A DNA stretch of 64,000 bases from JABDEZ01 sp965276955 (GTDB taxonomy: Bacteria > Bacteroidota > Bacteroidia > Chitinophagales > Chitinophagaceae). Within the stretch, counting starts at the first letter, position 1, and each line of letters begins with the position of its first letter. Below are positions 55,523 to 64,000 of this stretch, piece by piece. The stretch is taken from contig CBDIBP010000035.1 in assembly GCA_965276955.1 (NCBI GenBank), forward strand, positions 1 to 64,000, given 5' to 3'. The notes beneath the pieces are model-generated. The model did not search any database, was not told the DNA's origin, and was given only the letters and a program-made list of their open reading frames with translations. Made by a program: the position numbers and the translations under genes.

Positions 55523-56476
55523 ATGAAGATAGCGCTAGATATAATGGGGGGAGATTTTGCCCCCGCCGAAGCCATAAAAGGTGTGCAGATGTTTTTGGCG
55601 CAAGAGCCCGATGCATCTGTGCATCTGCTGCTTATTGGCGATGCAGCAGCAGCAGCAGAATACTTGCCGTTGCTTGATGCACACCAGTATAGGTATACAT
55701 TCGTTGAAGCCAGCCAGGTAATAGGTATGCATGAGCATCCTACACGTGCGCTGAAAGAAAAGCCACAATCCAGTATTGCTATTGGTTTTGGCCTTTTGCA
55801 GCTCAATAAGGCCGATGCCTTCATCAGTGCCGGTAATACCGGTGCCATGATGGTTGGTGCCATGTATTCTGTAAAGACCATAGATGGCGTCCTGCGGCCC
55901 ACCATTGCATCACCTGTACCCCGTACCGATGGCAAGTTCAACTTGCTGCTGGATGTAGGTGCTAATGCAGATTGTAAACCAGAACATCTCGTTCAGTTTG
56001 CGCAACTGGGCTCCATCTATGCCAAAAATGTAACTGGGACACATAATCCTAAAATAGGGTTACTCAACCTGGGTGAGGAAGAAGGCAAGGGCAATATATT
56101 GGCCCAGGCTACTTTCCCATTGCTCAAAGAGAATACAAGCCTCAATTTTATAGGTAATATAGAAGGGCGCGATGTGTTTCACGAAAAGGCCGACGTGATC
56201 GTTTGCGAGGGTTTTACAGGTAATGTGATGCTGAAAATGGCAGAGTCTATTTACCACATTTTCCGCGACCGCGATATACACGATCCGTTCCTTGATGATT
56301 TCAACTACGAGAAGTATGGTGGTACACCTATTCTCGGCATCAATAAGCCTGTTATCATAGGTCATGGTATATCTCATGCCCTTGCCTTTAAAAATATGAT
56401 AGCCGTAGCGCAGAAGATCATCAGTTCCGATCTTATTGAAGCATTTAAGACCTCATTTGCTCCTACTGTAGTTTAA
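55523..56476 (+). CDS. plsX: Phosphate acyltransferase
   Basis: A 317-residue enzyme that makes acyl-phosphate from acyl-ACP for phospholipid synthesis. It starts KIALDIMGGDFAPAEAIKG; other conserved parts are SAGNTGAMMVGA, LLDVGANADCKPEHL, GNIEGRDVF and CEGFTGNVMLK. It is the last gene of the operon and is followed by a strong terminator. Confidence 0.95.
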   Translation: MKIALDIMGGDFAPAEAIKGVQMFLAQEPDASVHLLLIGDAAAAAEYLPLLDAHQYRYTFVEASQVIGMHEHPTRALKEKPQSSIAIGFGLLQLNKADAFISAGNTGAMMVGAMYSVKTIDGVLRPTIASPVPRTDGKFNLLLDVGANADCKPEHLVQFAQLGSIYAKNVTGTHNPKIGLLNLGEEEGKGNILAQATFPLLKENTSLNFIGNIEGRDVFHEKADVIVCEGFTGNVMLKMAESIYHIFRDRDIHDPFLDDFNYEKYGGTPILGINKPVIIGHGISHALAFKNMIAVAQKIISSDLIEAFKTSFAPTVV

Positions 56477-56502
56477 AAAGAAGTTACTGTACTTCGATAT
56501 TG

Positions 56503-56533
56503 AGCGCTCCGTTTATACGGAGCGCTTTTTTTG
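56503..56533 (+). terminator. Intrinsic terminator after plsX
   Basis: A 9-bp stem (AGCGCTCCG and its complement), 6-nt loop and a run of seven T. Confidence 0.9.
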
Positions 56534-56639
56534 TGCTATATTTTTCATTGATCGTCACCTCATTGTTAACGCAGTGTAACCATTCTGCCATAAAACTGCC
56601 CCTAAAGTGTTTTGATATTTTATAATAGGCTTATTTGGT

Positions 56640-56647
56640 TATATTTG
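56640..56647 (+). promoter_or_regulatory. -7 element of rnpB
   Basis: TATATTTG matches TAnnTTTG and lies just before the first paired bases of RNase P RNA. Confidence 0.6.
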
Positions 56648-56648
56648 T

Positions 56649-57020
56649 AATGACTACACTACTGGGTTATCGCTTCGCGAAAGCGGAGAGGAAAGTCCGG
56701 ACAGCATAGAGCAACGCACCACCTAACGGGTGGGGTCTCTGTAAAAGGAGATACAGACAGTGCCACAGAAAATGACCGCCTCACCTTGGTGAGGTAAGGG
56801 TGAAAATGCGGGGTAAGAGCCCGCGCTTTATGGTGGTAACAATGTAAAGGGGTAAACCTTGCGTGCTGAAATGCCAAATAGGCGGACGATTGAGGGCGGC
56901 TCGCTCGATGTCCGTGGGTTGGCAGAAAGAGGTGATGTGTGAGCAGCATCCCAGATAAATGATAGCCATTCCGGGACCATACGGAAGAACAGAATCCGGC
57001 TTACAGGTATTGTAGTTATT
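56649..57020 (+). ncRNA. rnpB: RNase P RNA
   Basis: The catalytic RNA that trims the 5' end of precursor tRNAs. It has the conserved 5' core GAGGAAAGTCCGGAC near 56689, GGTAAGAGCCCGC in the middle and the 3' core ACAGAATCCGGCTTAC near 56990. P1 can pair AATGACTACA (56649-56658) with TGTAGTTATT (57011-57020) using one G-U. A class A architecture is likely. A terminator follows. Confidence 0.95.
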
Positions 57021-57035
57021 TTGGTTTAAGTATGT

Positions 57036-57063
57036 GAGCGCCGGTTCGACCGGCGCTCTTTTT
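57036..57063 (+). terminator. Intrinsic terminator after rnpB
   Basis: A 10-bp perfect stem (GAGCGCCGGT and its complement), TCG loop and a run of T. Confidence 0.9.
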
Positions 57064-57149
57064 ATGCCCACATGTTAATATTATAATATATTTCCATTTT
57101 GCACGTTGTGGCACGTCATTTTTATAGCTTTGTATAAAGGTCAGCACCA

Positions 57150-57509
57150 ATGATAAATGAACAGGAATTACCTCAGATCGTGGAACAGGAAATACCAGAG
57201 TTATCAGCACAGCTATCAGATAAAGAAAAGTGCAGTAGCGTACACTATGCTATAAACTTGCTACGCGATCACACACATAACAAAATGGAGCAAGAGAACT
57301 TCAAAGCAGTACAGCATTGTATGGGTGTTGCTGAAAAGCTGTATAAGAAAGGGAACCATACGGTGAAGAATGCTATTGAGAACATATACGTATATTCCTT
57401 CTCGCACATGCTTTTTCACGATAGCGAAAAGCGTAAACAGTTGCTTAGCCTTATCCCCATCTCATTATATTCTGTTTATGTGCACCAAATGTTGCACAGC
57501 CACATATAA
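57150..57509 (+). CDS. Hypothetical helical protein
   Basis: A 119-residue helical protein with acidic N-terminus (MINEQELPQIVEQEIPEL). A HTHNKMEQENFKAVQHCMGVAEKLYKKG stretch is the most distinctive part. It resembles small conserved Bacteroidota proteins of unknown function. It precedes the ABC transporter genes on the same strand by 37 bases and may be co-transcribed. Confidence 0.6.
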   Translation: MINEQELPQIVEQEIPELSAQLSDKEKCSSVHYAINLLRDHTHNKMEQENFKAVQHCMGVAEKLYKKGNHTVKNAIENIYVYSFSHMLFHDSEKRKQLLSLIPISLYSVYVHQMLHSHI

Positions 57510-57546
57510 ACCATAATTTTGTGGCTCATTTTGCGTTATTAAATCC

Positions 57547-58494
57547 ATGGTCTGGTACTATATTTCCCTGCGTTTAAAACAGTTCTGGCGCTTTTTTAGT
57601 TTTAACGATATTCACCCCTTAATAGGTATCCCGCTCACTGCGCTTGCCTTCAGCATCTTTTCATACGTATTGTCCACACGCACAGCTTATGCTCCATGGG
57701 TATTGGCTGGTCTTGGCATTTTAGGCATTTCACAGTTACAAAGCACTTCCGCTAATTCATTCCTCCGGGAAAAGACAGGTAAAGCTTTTGTACAGTTAAA
57801 ACTGGCCGAGAACTATCTTATTTCATTGCCGTTCATTATTGCCATACTTTTTCTTAAGGCTTGGGCGCCTGCCGTTGTTTTGTGTGTGCTTGTAGCGCCT
57901 TATTCCCTGGTCAATATTCGCATATCAAGGCCACAGGTTGCATTACGTTCTCCTTTCTTGCGCCACGGCTTTGAATTTAATTATGGCTTCCGTGTATTTT
58001 CGGGGTTTTATATAGTATACATGCTATTGTTAGTGGTCGGGGTCATATCTGGCAACTACTATGTGTTGTTGCTGCCGTTCTTTGCGCTTTTGTACTTTAC
58101 CTGTAGCTTCTTCGGCTTTGTGGAAGACCCCTTTTACATATGGCTATATAGATCATCGCCTATGCAGTTCCTGCTTTCAAAAGCAAAGACAATAAGCGTT
58201 AACTATGCCATTACCTTTGTCCCATTCCTTTTGGTGGGGCTTATAGCTTATCCTGTACATTACACTATCATACTGCTTTCTGTAGCCATAGGTTTATTGG
58301 CGGTATGGGGCAGCATGTTGCTGAAATATCATTTTTACCCCTCTGCATTGTCAGCACAAATAGCACAAACAATATTCTTTGGTATTTGTATACTTAGCAT
58401 AATTAACCCTGTCTTCATATTTGTTGTAATTGCTTTCCTGCTGTTCTCGTTCTATCGGGCGCAGGTCAGGCTAAAAAGTATATTGGTATGCTAA
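57547..58494 (+). CDS. ABC transporter membrane protein
   Basis: A 315-residue hydrophobic protein with about eight helices and no signal peptide. It overlaps the ATP-binding gene by seven bases, which assigns it as the permease. The family is not one I can name; no substrate can be inferred from sequence. Confidence 0.65.
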   Translation: MVWYYISLRLKQFWRFFSFNDIHPLIGIPLTALAFSIFSYVLSTRTAYAPWVLAGLGILGISQLQSTSANSFLREKTGKAFVQLKLAENYLISLPFIIAILFLKAWAPAVVLCVLVAPYSLVNIRISRPQVALRSPFLRHGFEFNYGFRVFSGFYIVYMLLLVVGVISGNYYVLLLPFFALLYFTCSFFGFVEDPFYIWLYRSSPMQFLLSKAKTISVNYAITFVPFLLVGLIAYPVHYTIILLSVAIGLLAVWGSMLLKYHFYPSALSAQIAQTIFFGICILSIINPVFIFVVIAFLLFSFYRAQVRLKSILVC

Positions 58495-59135
58495 CGATAA
58501 CCTCGCTGAATAAAAGTTATGGGAATAAGGCTGTGCTCAAGGATATCAATATATCTTTTGAGGACGGCAAAGTGTACGGCATCGTGGGGCTGAACGGGGC
58601 GGGCAAGACCACTTTTTTTAGTTGCCTGAGCGGATTGACCGATTTTGACGGGACCATAGAGCATAAGAAATATAAGCCGCTGAAGAACTACATAGGGTAC
58701 GTACCTACAGAGCCTTATTTCTTTCCCCGCACCAAAGGGTCTGAATACCTCGCTTTTATAAAACATGCTAAGGGCTCAACGGCTATCAATGAAGTTATAC
58801 CCACTATATTCGATCTTCCGCTCGATGAATATGTAGATAATTACAGCACTGGTATGAAGCGCAAAATTGCTTTCACCGGTGCTATGATAGGCAACTCTGA
58901 GATCTACATACTGGATGAGCCATTTAATGGCGTAGATATAAAAAGCAACTTAGTACTGAAGCACAAGATATTGGAACTTAAAGCTCAGAAGAAGACCATT
59001 TTCATATCATCACACATAGTTTCATCGCTTACCGAGCTGTGCGACGAGGTACATCTGCTGAAAGATGGTAAGTTCGTGATCAGTTATGCCCAGGCCGATT
59101 TCAATAAGATAGAGACCGACCTGATGGAATTGTAA
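58488..59135 (+). CDS. ABC transporter ATP-binding protein
   Basis: A 215-residue ATPase. Walker A is GLNGAGKTT (about residues 34-42), the signature is YSTGMKRK (in place of LSGGQ), and Walker B is YILDEPFNGVD. The H-loop histidine is in ISSHIVSS. The divergent signature is like exporters of the CcmA/NatA type. It pairs with the membrane gene that overlaps its start. Confidence 0.88.
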   Translation: MLTITSLNKSYGNKAVLKDINISFEDGKVYGIVGLNGAGKTTFFSCLSGLTDFDGTIEHKKYKPLKNYIGYVPTEPYFFPRTKGSEYLAFIKHAKGSTAINEVIPTIFDLPLDEYVDNYSTGMKRKIAFTGAMIGNSEIYILDEPFNGVDIKSNLVLKHKILELKAQKKTIFISSHIVSSLTELCDEVHLLKDGKFVISYAQADFNKIETDLMEL

Positions 59136-59138
59136 ACG

Positions 59139-59834
59139 CTAATTCTTCTTTTTCCAGCGCAGTGCGTAAGTGATGTAAAAGTTAAAATCGAATATCGCAT
59201 TTTTATCCCCACGGCCATAGCCGGCCACATATATAGGTGCCAGCTGCTGAAAGGCGCTATTATTAAGCAAGAACTTACCTCGCACCATGTAGCCCAGGAA
59301 AAAATGCTTGGTCAGCTCTACACGCATACCACCGGTAAGTTCGAACCAGTAGCCTGCAAAGTTCTGTGCTGGGGTCAGTCCTTGTGCAGTATTGCCCCAC
59401 AAGCTGTCTACTATATGAAAAGAAGCATTACTTCTGTGTATGAAAGCGGTACCCAGGCGTGCTCCTATAAAAACAGCATCCCAGTCGCTTGCTGCCATAC
59501 GCGTAAGTATACACCTGTTAATGCCGATACGGGCAAAGCTATTATTGGTATTGTATTGCAGATTGTCATAGTTTACTGTCGCGTTTCCAAATCCCCCTTC
59601 AGCTACCATGTATAGCTCTTTGTGCAGGTAGTAATCTGCCGCGAACTCATACCCCGTACGATAATTGACACAGGCGTTTATGATAGGTTGCGATGCATCT
59701 ATACTTAGCGCAAGCTGGTGCCCGTATTTTTCCTTAATAACTGGGACAGGTTTGCTCGTATCCACCTCTTGCCCATACGCTGCGCAGCTGGTGAATACTA
59801 AAAGTATAATAAGTATGCATTTTGAAATGCGCAT
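59139..59834 (-). CDS. DUF6048-like outer-membrane protein
   Basis: A 231-residue exported protein (signal ...SCAAYGQ; a Cys in FTSCAAYG could also be lipidated). The body is a beta-barrel-like sequence with many aromatic and glycine positions (GYEFAADYYL, YMVAEGGFGNATVNY) and ends in YALRWKKKN. It follows the DUF6452-like gene, the usual pair in Bacteroidota. Function unknown. Confidence 0.7.
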   Translation of the reverse strand: MRISKCILIILLVFTSCAAYGQEVDTSKPVPVIKEKYGHQLALSIDASQPIINACVNYRTGYEFAADYYLHKELYMVAEGGFGNATVNYDNLQYNTNNSFARIGINRCILTRMAASDWDAVFIGARLGTAFIHRSNASFHIVDSLWGNTAQGLTPAQNFAGYWFELTGGMRVELTKHFFLGYMVRGKFLLNNSAFQQLAPIYVAGYGRGDKNAIFDFNFYITYALRWKKKN

Positions 59835-59846
59835 TCGTATTTATGT

Positions 59847-60419
59847 TTAAAAAGGATTGTGTATGAATATTTTCATGTGTTCCACATTCACATCATTTGT
59901 TACTGACGGGTTCTCAATGATAATGGAATCTATACGGTGGCGAGTAGTATCGAACGGGTTTTGTTGTATGTTGTTTTTTAGATTTGGCGTAGACGGTACC
60001 GCAGTGAGGTTGTAATAATAGGTATAGCCACACGCGTTGGATAGAAATTGCAATTTTCTTGTGTAATAAAATGTGATAGTATCAATAATAGTGCTATCCG
60101 AATTTTGTTTCAGGTACCATGTGCATGTGTCTTTATTGGGGTTGAGAAACAAATAGAACGAACCGCCAGAAATGAAACGATAAGATGTATCATGCAATGC
60201 ATTTACCGAACCCAATACTGGATAGGGGAGTATAGTATCAAACGACACACGGGTACTGGTAACGGGCTGCACAGCAGAGTCTACTACTGTACGGGTAGAC
60301 CATGTGCTGAACCTCAGAGATACCAGTATAGGTTCCACACAAGGCTGTCTTTGCTGTGTGCAGCTCCCGGCAACGAGTGTCAGTGAAAGTAATAATATGG
60401 CAAAATATCTTTTAATCAT
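59847..60419 (-). CDS. DUF6452-like lipoprotein
   Basis: A 190-residue lipoprotein with lipobox VAGSC (mature Cys about 20). The mature part has two more cysteines in DTCTWYL and SNACGYTYYY. It overlaps the coiled-coil gene by eight bases upstream and precedes the barrel gene by 12, so the three are an operon with pheT. Confidence 0.75.
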   Translation of the reverse strand: MIKRYFAILLLSLTLVAGSCTQQRQPCVEPILVSLRFSTWSTRTVVDSAVQPVTSTRVSFDTILPYPVLGSVNALHDTSYRFISGGSFYLFLNPNKDTCTWYLKQNSDSTIIDTITFYYTRKLQFLSNACGYTYYYNLTAVPSTPNLKNNIQQNPFDTTRHRIDSIIIENPSVTNDVNVEHMKIFIHNPF

Positions 60420-60687
60420 TCAGGCTATTCATTATGTGGTCTATCTCACTGATCACAGTGTCTATCTGCTTGCGCATCTTTTCCTTTTCTTTTCCGTCAA
60501 ATACCGATGTGCCCATTTGCACGGCTACCATATTTTCTTCCAGTGCCCCCAGCTTATGGTTCAATTTTTCTATGAACACTACCTGCTCTGCAACAGTGTT
60601 CCGCAAACGGGTATTCTCAGCCTCCACGGCTGAGTATTTTTTTAACAGCACATCCAGCCTGTTCTTTAAAAGCTGTAGCTCTTGCAT
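60412..60687 (-). CDS. Small coiled-coil protein, ZapB-like
   Basis: A 91-residue protein that is almost one long coiled coil (LKNRLDVLLKKYSAVEAENTRL ... as heptads) followed by a short C-terminal helix. In Bacteroidota such a gene commonly follows pheT and precedes zapA; zapA is not present here. A cell-division role is an inference from that context. It overlaps the last base of pheT's stop codon. Confidence 0.6.
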   Translation of the reverse strand: MQELQLLKNRLDVLLKKYSAVEAENTRLRNTVAEQVVFIEKLNHKLGALEENMVAVQMGTSVFDGKEKEKMRKQIDTVISEIDHIMNSLND

Positions 60688-63086
60688 TATGCCCGTATTT
60701 GTGCGTTAAGCTTGTTCTTATACACTGTTATCAATTGTTGCATCATTTCATCTATCTCAGCATCAGTAAGTGTCCTGTCCTGTAGTTGAAAAGAGTAGCT
60801 AACAGCATACGATTTTTTATCCGCTCCCAATTTTTCACTCTCAAAAACATCAAACAAGCTCACATCTGTTAGGGCGCTCAGTCTCAGTTGTTCGGTCAGC
60901 GCCATTACCTCGCCATATGTACTGGTCTTATCGAGCACCAGTGCCAGGTCGCGCTGCACCGCCGGGTACTTCGATACTTCTGTATACCGGATACCTTTTG
61001 TGCTCATTGCTTTCAGCCACTCCTGCCACAATATAGCTACATAATAGGTATCCTGCTTTATATCAAATGTATCAAGTTTCTTTGCGTCTACTTTTTGCGC
61101 CGAACAAATGGTTACATTCTTGTATTTCCAGGTTATACTCTGTTCATCTTGCGTTGTCTTCAGCCCCGCTATCCCGCAGCGTTCTGCCAGGTTGTGCACT
61201 ATGCCTTTTACATAAAATACATCTGTGCCTTTTGCTTTTTGGTTCCACTGTGCTATTGCAGTATTCCCGGTTAGCCACATACCTAAAGTGTCTTGCTCTT
61301 GGTATGCGCCACCCCCATGCTGGTAGGTCCGGCCAAATTCAAACAGTTTCAGGTCCTTATTCTTACGGTTGTAGTTGTATTGTATCACTTCCAGCCCGCT
61401 TTCAAGCATCGATGGGCGCATCACGTCCAGGTCGTTGCTCAGGCTGTTCAGCATGCGCACCAGTCCTTCCTGGTCAGGGTAGTATTTACTGTTCACTATA
61501 GAGTTGGTCACTATTTCCTGAAAACCAAATCCCTGCAGCACCTGTGCCACACGTTCCCTCTTATCCCTGTCGTTCGGCAGGCCCTTCACCAAGTCTATGT
61601 TCAGTTTCTGCGGTATAGCTATGTTGTCAAGTCCGTCTATGCGCAGTATCTCTTCTACAATATCGGCCGGCTGTTTTACATCCGTTTTGTTCGATGGTAC
61701 ATTCAGGTGCAGTCCTTCTTCGGTTTCTTCTTCTATACCAAAGCCCAGGGCAGTAAGTATGTTCTTTACTGTTTCCGGTGCATAGTACTTGCCGCTCAGC
61801 TTTTGTATATAGCTATAGGTCACCTTTACTTTCACTGGTGCTATCACAGCAGGGTACACATCCGTGATGGACGAGCTTACTTGCCCGCCACCCAATTCTG
61901 CTATCAATGCTGCAGCTCTTTTCAGTGCAGGTATCACATTGTTGATATCCACCCCTTTCTCAAAGTGCGTAGCAGCATCGGTGCGCAGGCCGTGGTGCAT
62001 AGAGGTCCTCCTGATATACACAGGGGTGAAATATGCGCTCTCGAGGAATATATTTCTGGTCTGTGCCGTTACCCCACTGTGCAAACCACCCAAAACACCT
62101 GCAATAGCTACCGGGCCATTGCCATCCTTTATCATCAGGTCTTCACTCCTTAGTTTACGTTCTTTCTCATCCAGCGTAGTGAACTTCGTATCTGCAGCAA
62201 CAAAACCAGCACTTATGGCTTTGCCTCCAATAGTATCTTCGTCAAATGCATGTAGTGGCTGGCCATATTCATGCAGCACATAATTGGTGATATCCACAAT
62301 GTTGTTGATAGACCGCACCTCTATAGTTTTCAGCCGCTGTTGCAACCATTCAGGCGACGGCCCTACGGTCACGCCCGCTATGCTAATGCCCGTGTACCTG
62401 GGGCAGGCTTCAGGCGCATCAATGGTTACTGATATTTGTGATGGTGTATTCGGTATGCTCGAAAGACTTTCCGGCAGTTTCACAGTATGTGTATTGCCCG
62501 TGTGGTGCGTCAGGTAAGCACACACATCCCTCGCCACGCCTATGTGGCTCATCGCGTCCGATCGGTTGGGCGTCAGCCCTATATGTATAGCATGGTCCGT
62601 TTCCGGTAGTTTAAAATAGTCTTTTGCTGTTATACCTACTGGTGTTTCCGCTCGCAGTATCATAATGCCCGCATGACTTTCACCCATGCCTATCTCATCC
62701 TCTGCGCATATCATGCCTTCACTGTTCTCGCCACGTATCTTGGCCTTCTTTATCAGGAAGGGTTCTCCGTTGGTTGGGTGCACTGTAGCGCCTATTGGGG
62801 CCACTATCACTTTTTGGCCGGCGGCCACATTGGGGGCGCCGCATACTATGTGTAGGGTTTCGCCTGTGCCTATGTTTACAGTAGTTACTTTTAGTTTGTC
62901 AGCATTGGGGTGTTGCTCGCATGTCAGTACCTCGCCGGTCACCAGGCCGGCCAGGCCACCTTTTACCGCTTCCTTACTTTCTACGGCTTCTACTTCCAGC
63001 CCTATAGATGTAAGTATGCCAGACAGTTCGTTCACAGGTATAGGTTTGGGCAGGTAATCAAGCAGCCATTTATAAGAAATGATCAT
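60687..63086 (-). CDS. pheT: Phenylalanine-tRNA ligase beta subunit
   Basis: A 799-residue subunit. It has the N-terminal tRNA-binding OB fold (about 40-150; VTGEVLTCEQHPNADKLKV), the B3/B4 editing region (about 200-400), B5 and the C-terminal FDX-ACB anticodon-binding domain (SKYPAVQRDLALVLD, about 705-799). With PheS it charges tRNA-Phe. pheS is not adjacent. The upstream region with a possible promoter separates it from dnaB. Confidence 0.95.
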   Translation of the reverse strand: MIISYKWLLDYLPKPIPVNELSGILTSIGLEVEAVESKEAVKGGLAGLVTGEVLTCEQHPNADKLKVTTVNIGTGETLHIVCGAPNVAAGQKVIVAPIGATVHPTNGEPFLIKKAKIRGENSEGMICAEDEIGMGESHAGIMILRAETPVGITAKDYFKLPETDHAIHIGLTPNRSDAMSHIGVARDVCAYLTHHTGNTHTVKLPESLSSIPNTPSQISVTIDAPEACPRYTGISIAGVTVGPSPEWLQQRLKTIEVRSINNIVDITNYVLHEYGQPLHAFDEDTIGGKAISAGFVAADTKFTTLDEKERKLRSEDLMIKDGNGPVAIAGVLGGLHSGVTAQTRNIFLESAYFTPVYIRRTSMHHGLRTDAATHFEKGVDINNVIPALKRAAALIAELGGGQVSSSITDVYPAVIAPVKVKVTYSYIQKLSGKYYAPETVKNILTALGFGIEEETEEGLHLNVPSNKTDVKQPADIVEEILRIDGLDNIAIPQKLNIDLVKGLPNDRDKRERVAQVLQGFGFQEIVTNSIVNSKYYPDQEGLVRMLNSLSNDLDVMRPSMLESGLEVIQYNYNRKNKDLKLFEFGRTYQHGGGAYQEQDTLGMWLTGNTAIAQWNQKAKGTDVFYVKGIVHNLAERCGIAGLKTTQDEQSITWKYKNVTICSAQKVDAKKLDTFDIKQDTYYVAILWQEWLKAMSTKGIRYTEVSKYPAVQRDLALVLDKTSTYGEVMALTEQLRLSALTDVSLFDVFESEKLGADKKSYAVSYSFQLQDRTLTDAEIDEMMQQLITVYKNKLNAQIRA

Positions 63087-63499
63087 GTATTAAGTAAAAA
63101 TTTTGCTGTAAAGATAGTTTATGATAATAGCAAATTGCATGGTAAAATGAAATGTCCATCCGCCCATATTTATGCACATGCAAATGTAGATTACTTGTGC
63201 ATATAGCTGTAACTTTGTTAGCAACTGGATTATATCGTCAGATTTGTGTTGATAAGTGTGTGAAGAAAGAGTGTATGGGATGTTCCAATTTTAATAAAAA
63301 CAAATTTTTCTCCTTTCCTTATTCATTATACATTCGTCCTCCGCTACAATTTTTACAAGGATTCAACAGCATGGTTTGGCATTAGCAGCGCACCGGTACT
63401 CATCACACCGGCTATGGAATTGTCTCCTTTATAAAAAAGCAGTTTAGGATCAGTTGATTGAAAATAAATAGGAAATAAAAAAAATAATATTGCAATATA
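63087..63499. other. 413-base divergent intergenic region between pheT and dnaB
   Basis: It must hold the promoters of both genes. A TAACTTTG -7-like element is at 63210-63217 on the plus strand, leaving a leader of about 280 bases to dnaB. A plus-strand frame with several cysteines at 63258-63384 is not convincing. Nothing else was seen. Confidence 0.5.
63210..63217 (+). promoter_or_regulatory. Possible -7 element upstream of dnaB
   Basis: TAACTTTG matches TAnnTTTG. No -33 TTTG at the expected distance, so it is weak. Confidence 0.3.
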
Positions 63500-64000
63500 A
63501 TGGCAGTAAACGTTAAAAAAGAATTTGGTAACACGCGTAGCCGCAAGCCCGACCTGTCCACACTGGTGTACGGCAAGGTCCCACCCCAGGCTATTGAAAT
63601 GGAGGAGGCAGTGCTGGGCGCTGTGATGCTGGAAAAGGATAAGCTGGCAGAAGTATTGGAGATAATACAGAGTGAAGATTGTTTTTATGTAGACGCACAC
63701 CAAAAAATATACGCAGCTATACGCCGCCTGTTCGATAAAGGTCAGCCTGTCGATCTGCTTACGGTTACAGATGAATTAAGAAAAAGTAGTGAATTGGAGA
63801 TAGTGGGCGGCGCATATTATATTACTCGCCTTACCATGAGCGTTTTGTCGAGTGCGCACGTAGAGGCACACGCCAGGATCATCATGGAAAAGTTCATCCA
63901 GCGCGAGTTGATACGTATCTCCGGCATCGTTATCAGCGATGCTTATGAGGACAGTACCGATGTATTCGATCTGCTGGACAAAGCTGAATCCAACCTTTAC
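63500..64000 (+). CDS. dnaB: Replicative DNA helicase, N-terminal part (3' cut by window)
   Basis: The first 167 codons of DnaB. After about 27 residues the DnaB N-terminal domain starts with VPPQAIEMEEAVLGAVMLEK and continues with FYVDAHQKIYAAIRRLFDKG, PVDLLTVTDELRK, GGAYYITRL and AHARIIMEKFIQRELIRI. The RecA-like motor domain lies beyond the window. DnaB unwinds DNA at the replication fork as a hexamer. Confidence 0.92.
   Translation, partial: MAVNVKKEFGNTRSRKPDLSTLVYGKVPPQAIEMEEAVLGAVMLEKDKLAEVLEIIQSEDCFYVDAHQKIYAAIRRLFDKGQPVDLLTVTDELRKSSELEIVGGAYYITRLTMSVLSSAHVEAHARIIMEKFIQRELIRISGIVISDAYEDSTDVFDLLDKAESNLY

Noticed and set aside
63258..63385. Cysteine-containing plus-strand frame before dnaB
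   Set aside because: No start with support and no protein-like conservation; more likely untranslated leader.

Overview
The window comes from a Bacteroidota chromosome, most likely a Chitinophagaceae-like member (placement is inference). Supporting signs are TAnnTTTG -7 promoter elements, a type IX secretion (T9SS) C-terminal sorting domain, a DUF6452/DUF6048 lipoprotein/beta-barrel pair, a fused HAD-IGPD HisB and a fused HisIE. No phage, transposase, CRISPR array or tRNA gene was recognised.

Layout. (1) 0-1.1 kb: the end of an unknown gene and a PlsC-type acyltransferase. (2) 1.1-16.0 kb: fifteen co-directional minus-strand genes. They include ArsM-type arsenite methyltransferase, the radical SAM enzyme ArsS, its carboxymuconolactone decarboxylase-like companion, the two 'rSAM-associated' transferases, a divergent metallophosphoesterase, a sodium-solute symporter with a barrel protein, an FAD oxidoreductase with a NapH-like membrane ferredoxin, a DUF547 protein, a DPM-like and a GT-C glycosyltransferase, an SDR and a double-VOC protein. 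I read this as an extended arsenosugar (possibly arsenolipid) locus; the core is recognisable, the periphery is inference. (3) 16.2-27.3 kb: a decaying accessory region. It holds head-to-head truncated genes, duplicated 3' ends, an SDR C-terminal scrap against a 5'-truncated histidine kinase, a PAS kinase with one in-frame TGA, a LigD phosphoesterase-like domain without its catalytic residues, tandem PqiA-like proteins and a frameshifted phosphoketolase tail. (4) 27.3-36 kb: a secreted CxxCH protein whose signal peptide is put out of frame by a C10 tract, a T9SS cargo, a PAS kinase, HxlR, thioredoxin, a UDG-like protein, DinB and a WYL regulator. (5) 36.2-40 kb: two DnaA boxes and a cobalamin riboswitch in front of class I nrdB-nrdA. 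(6) 41.8-48.9 kb: the complete his operon in the order G-D-C-B-H-A-F-IE, preceded by a His-rich leader peptide and attenuator; hisG carries two -1 frameshifts. (7) 49-64 kb: core genes rpsT, a lytic transglycosylase, tatA, an RluD-type synthase, a DoxX/thioredoxin fusion, DUF58, yceD-rpmF-plsX, rnpB, an ABC transporter, pheT and the start of dnaB.

The most interesting items are the breadth of the arsenosugar locus and its odd phosphoesterase, the C10 tract, the his attenuator paired with a broken hisG, B12 plus DnaA control signals in front of nrdBA, and the gene graveyard. All calls come from reading the sequence; no database search was run.
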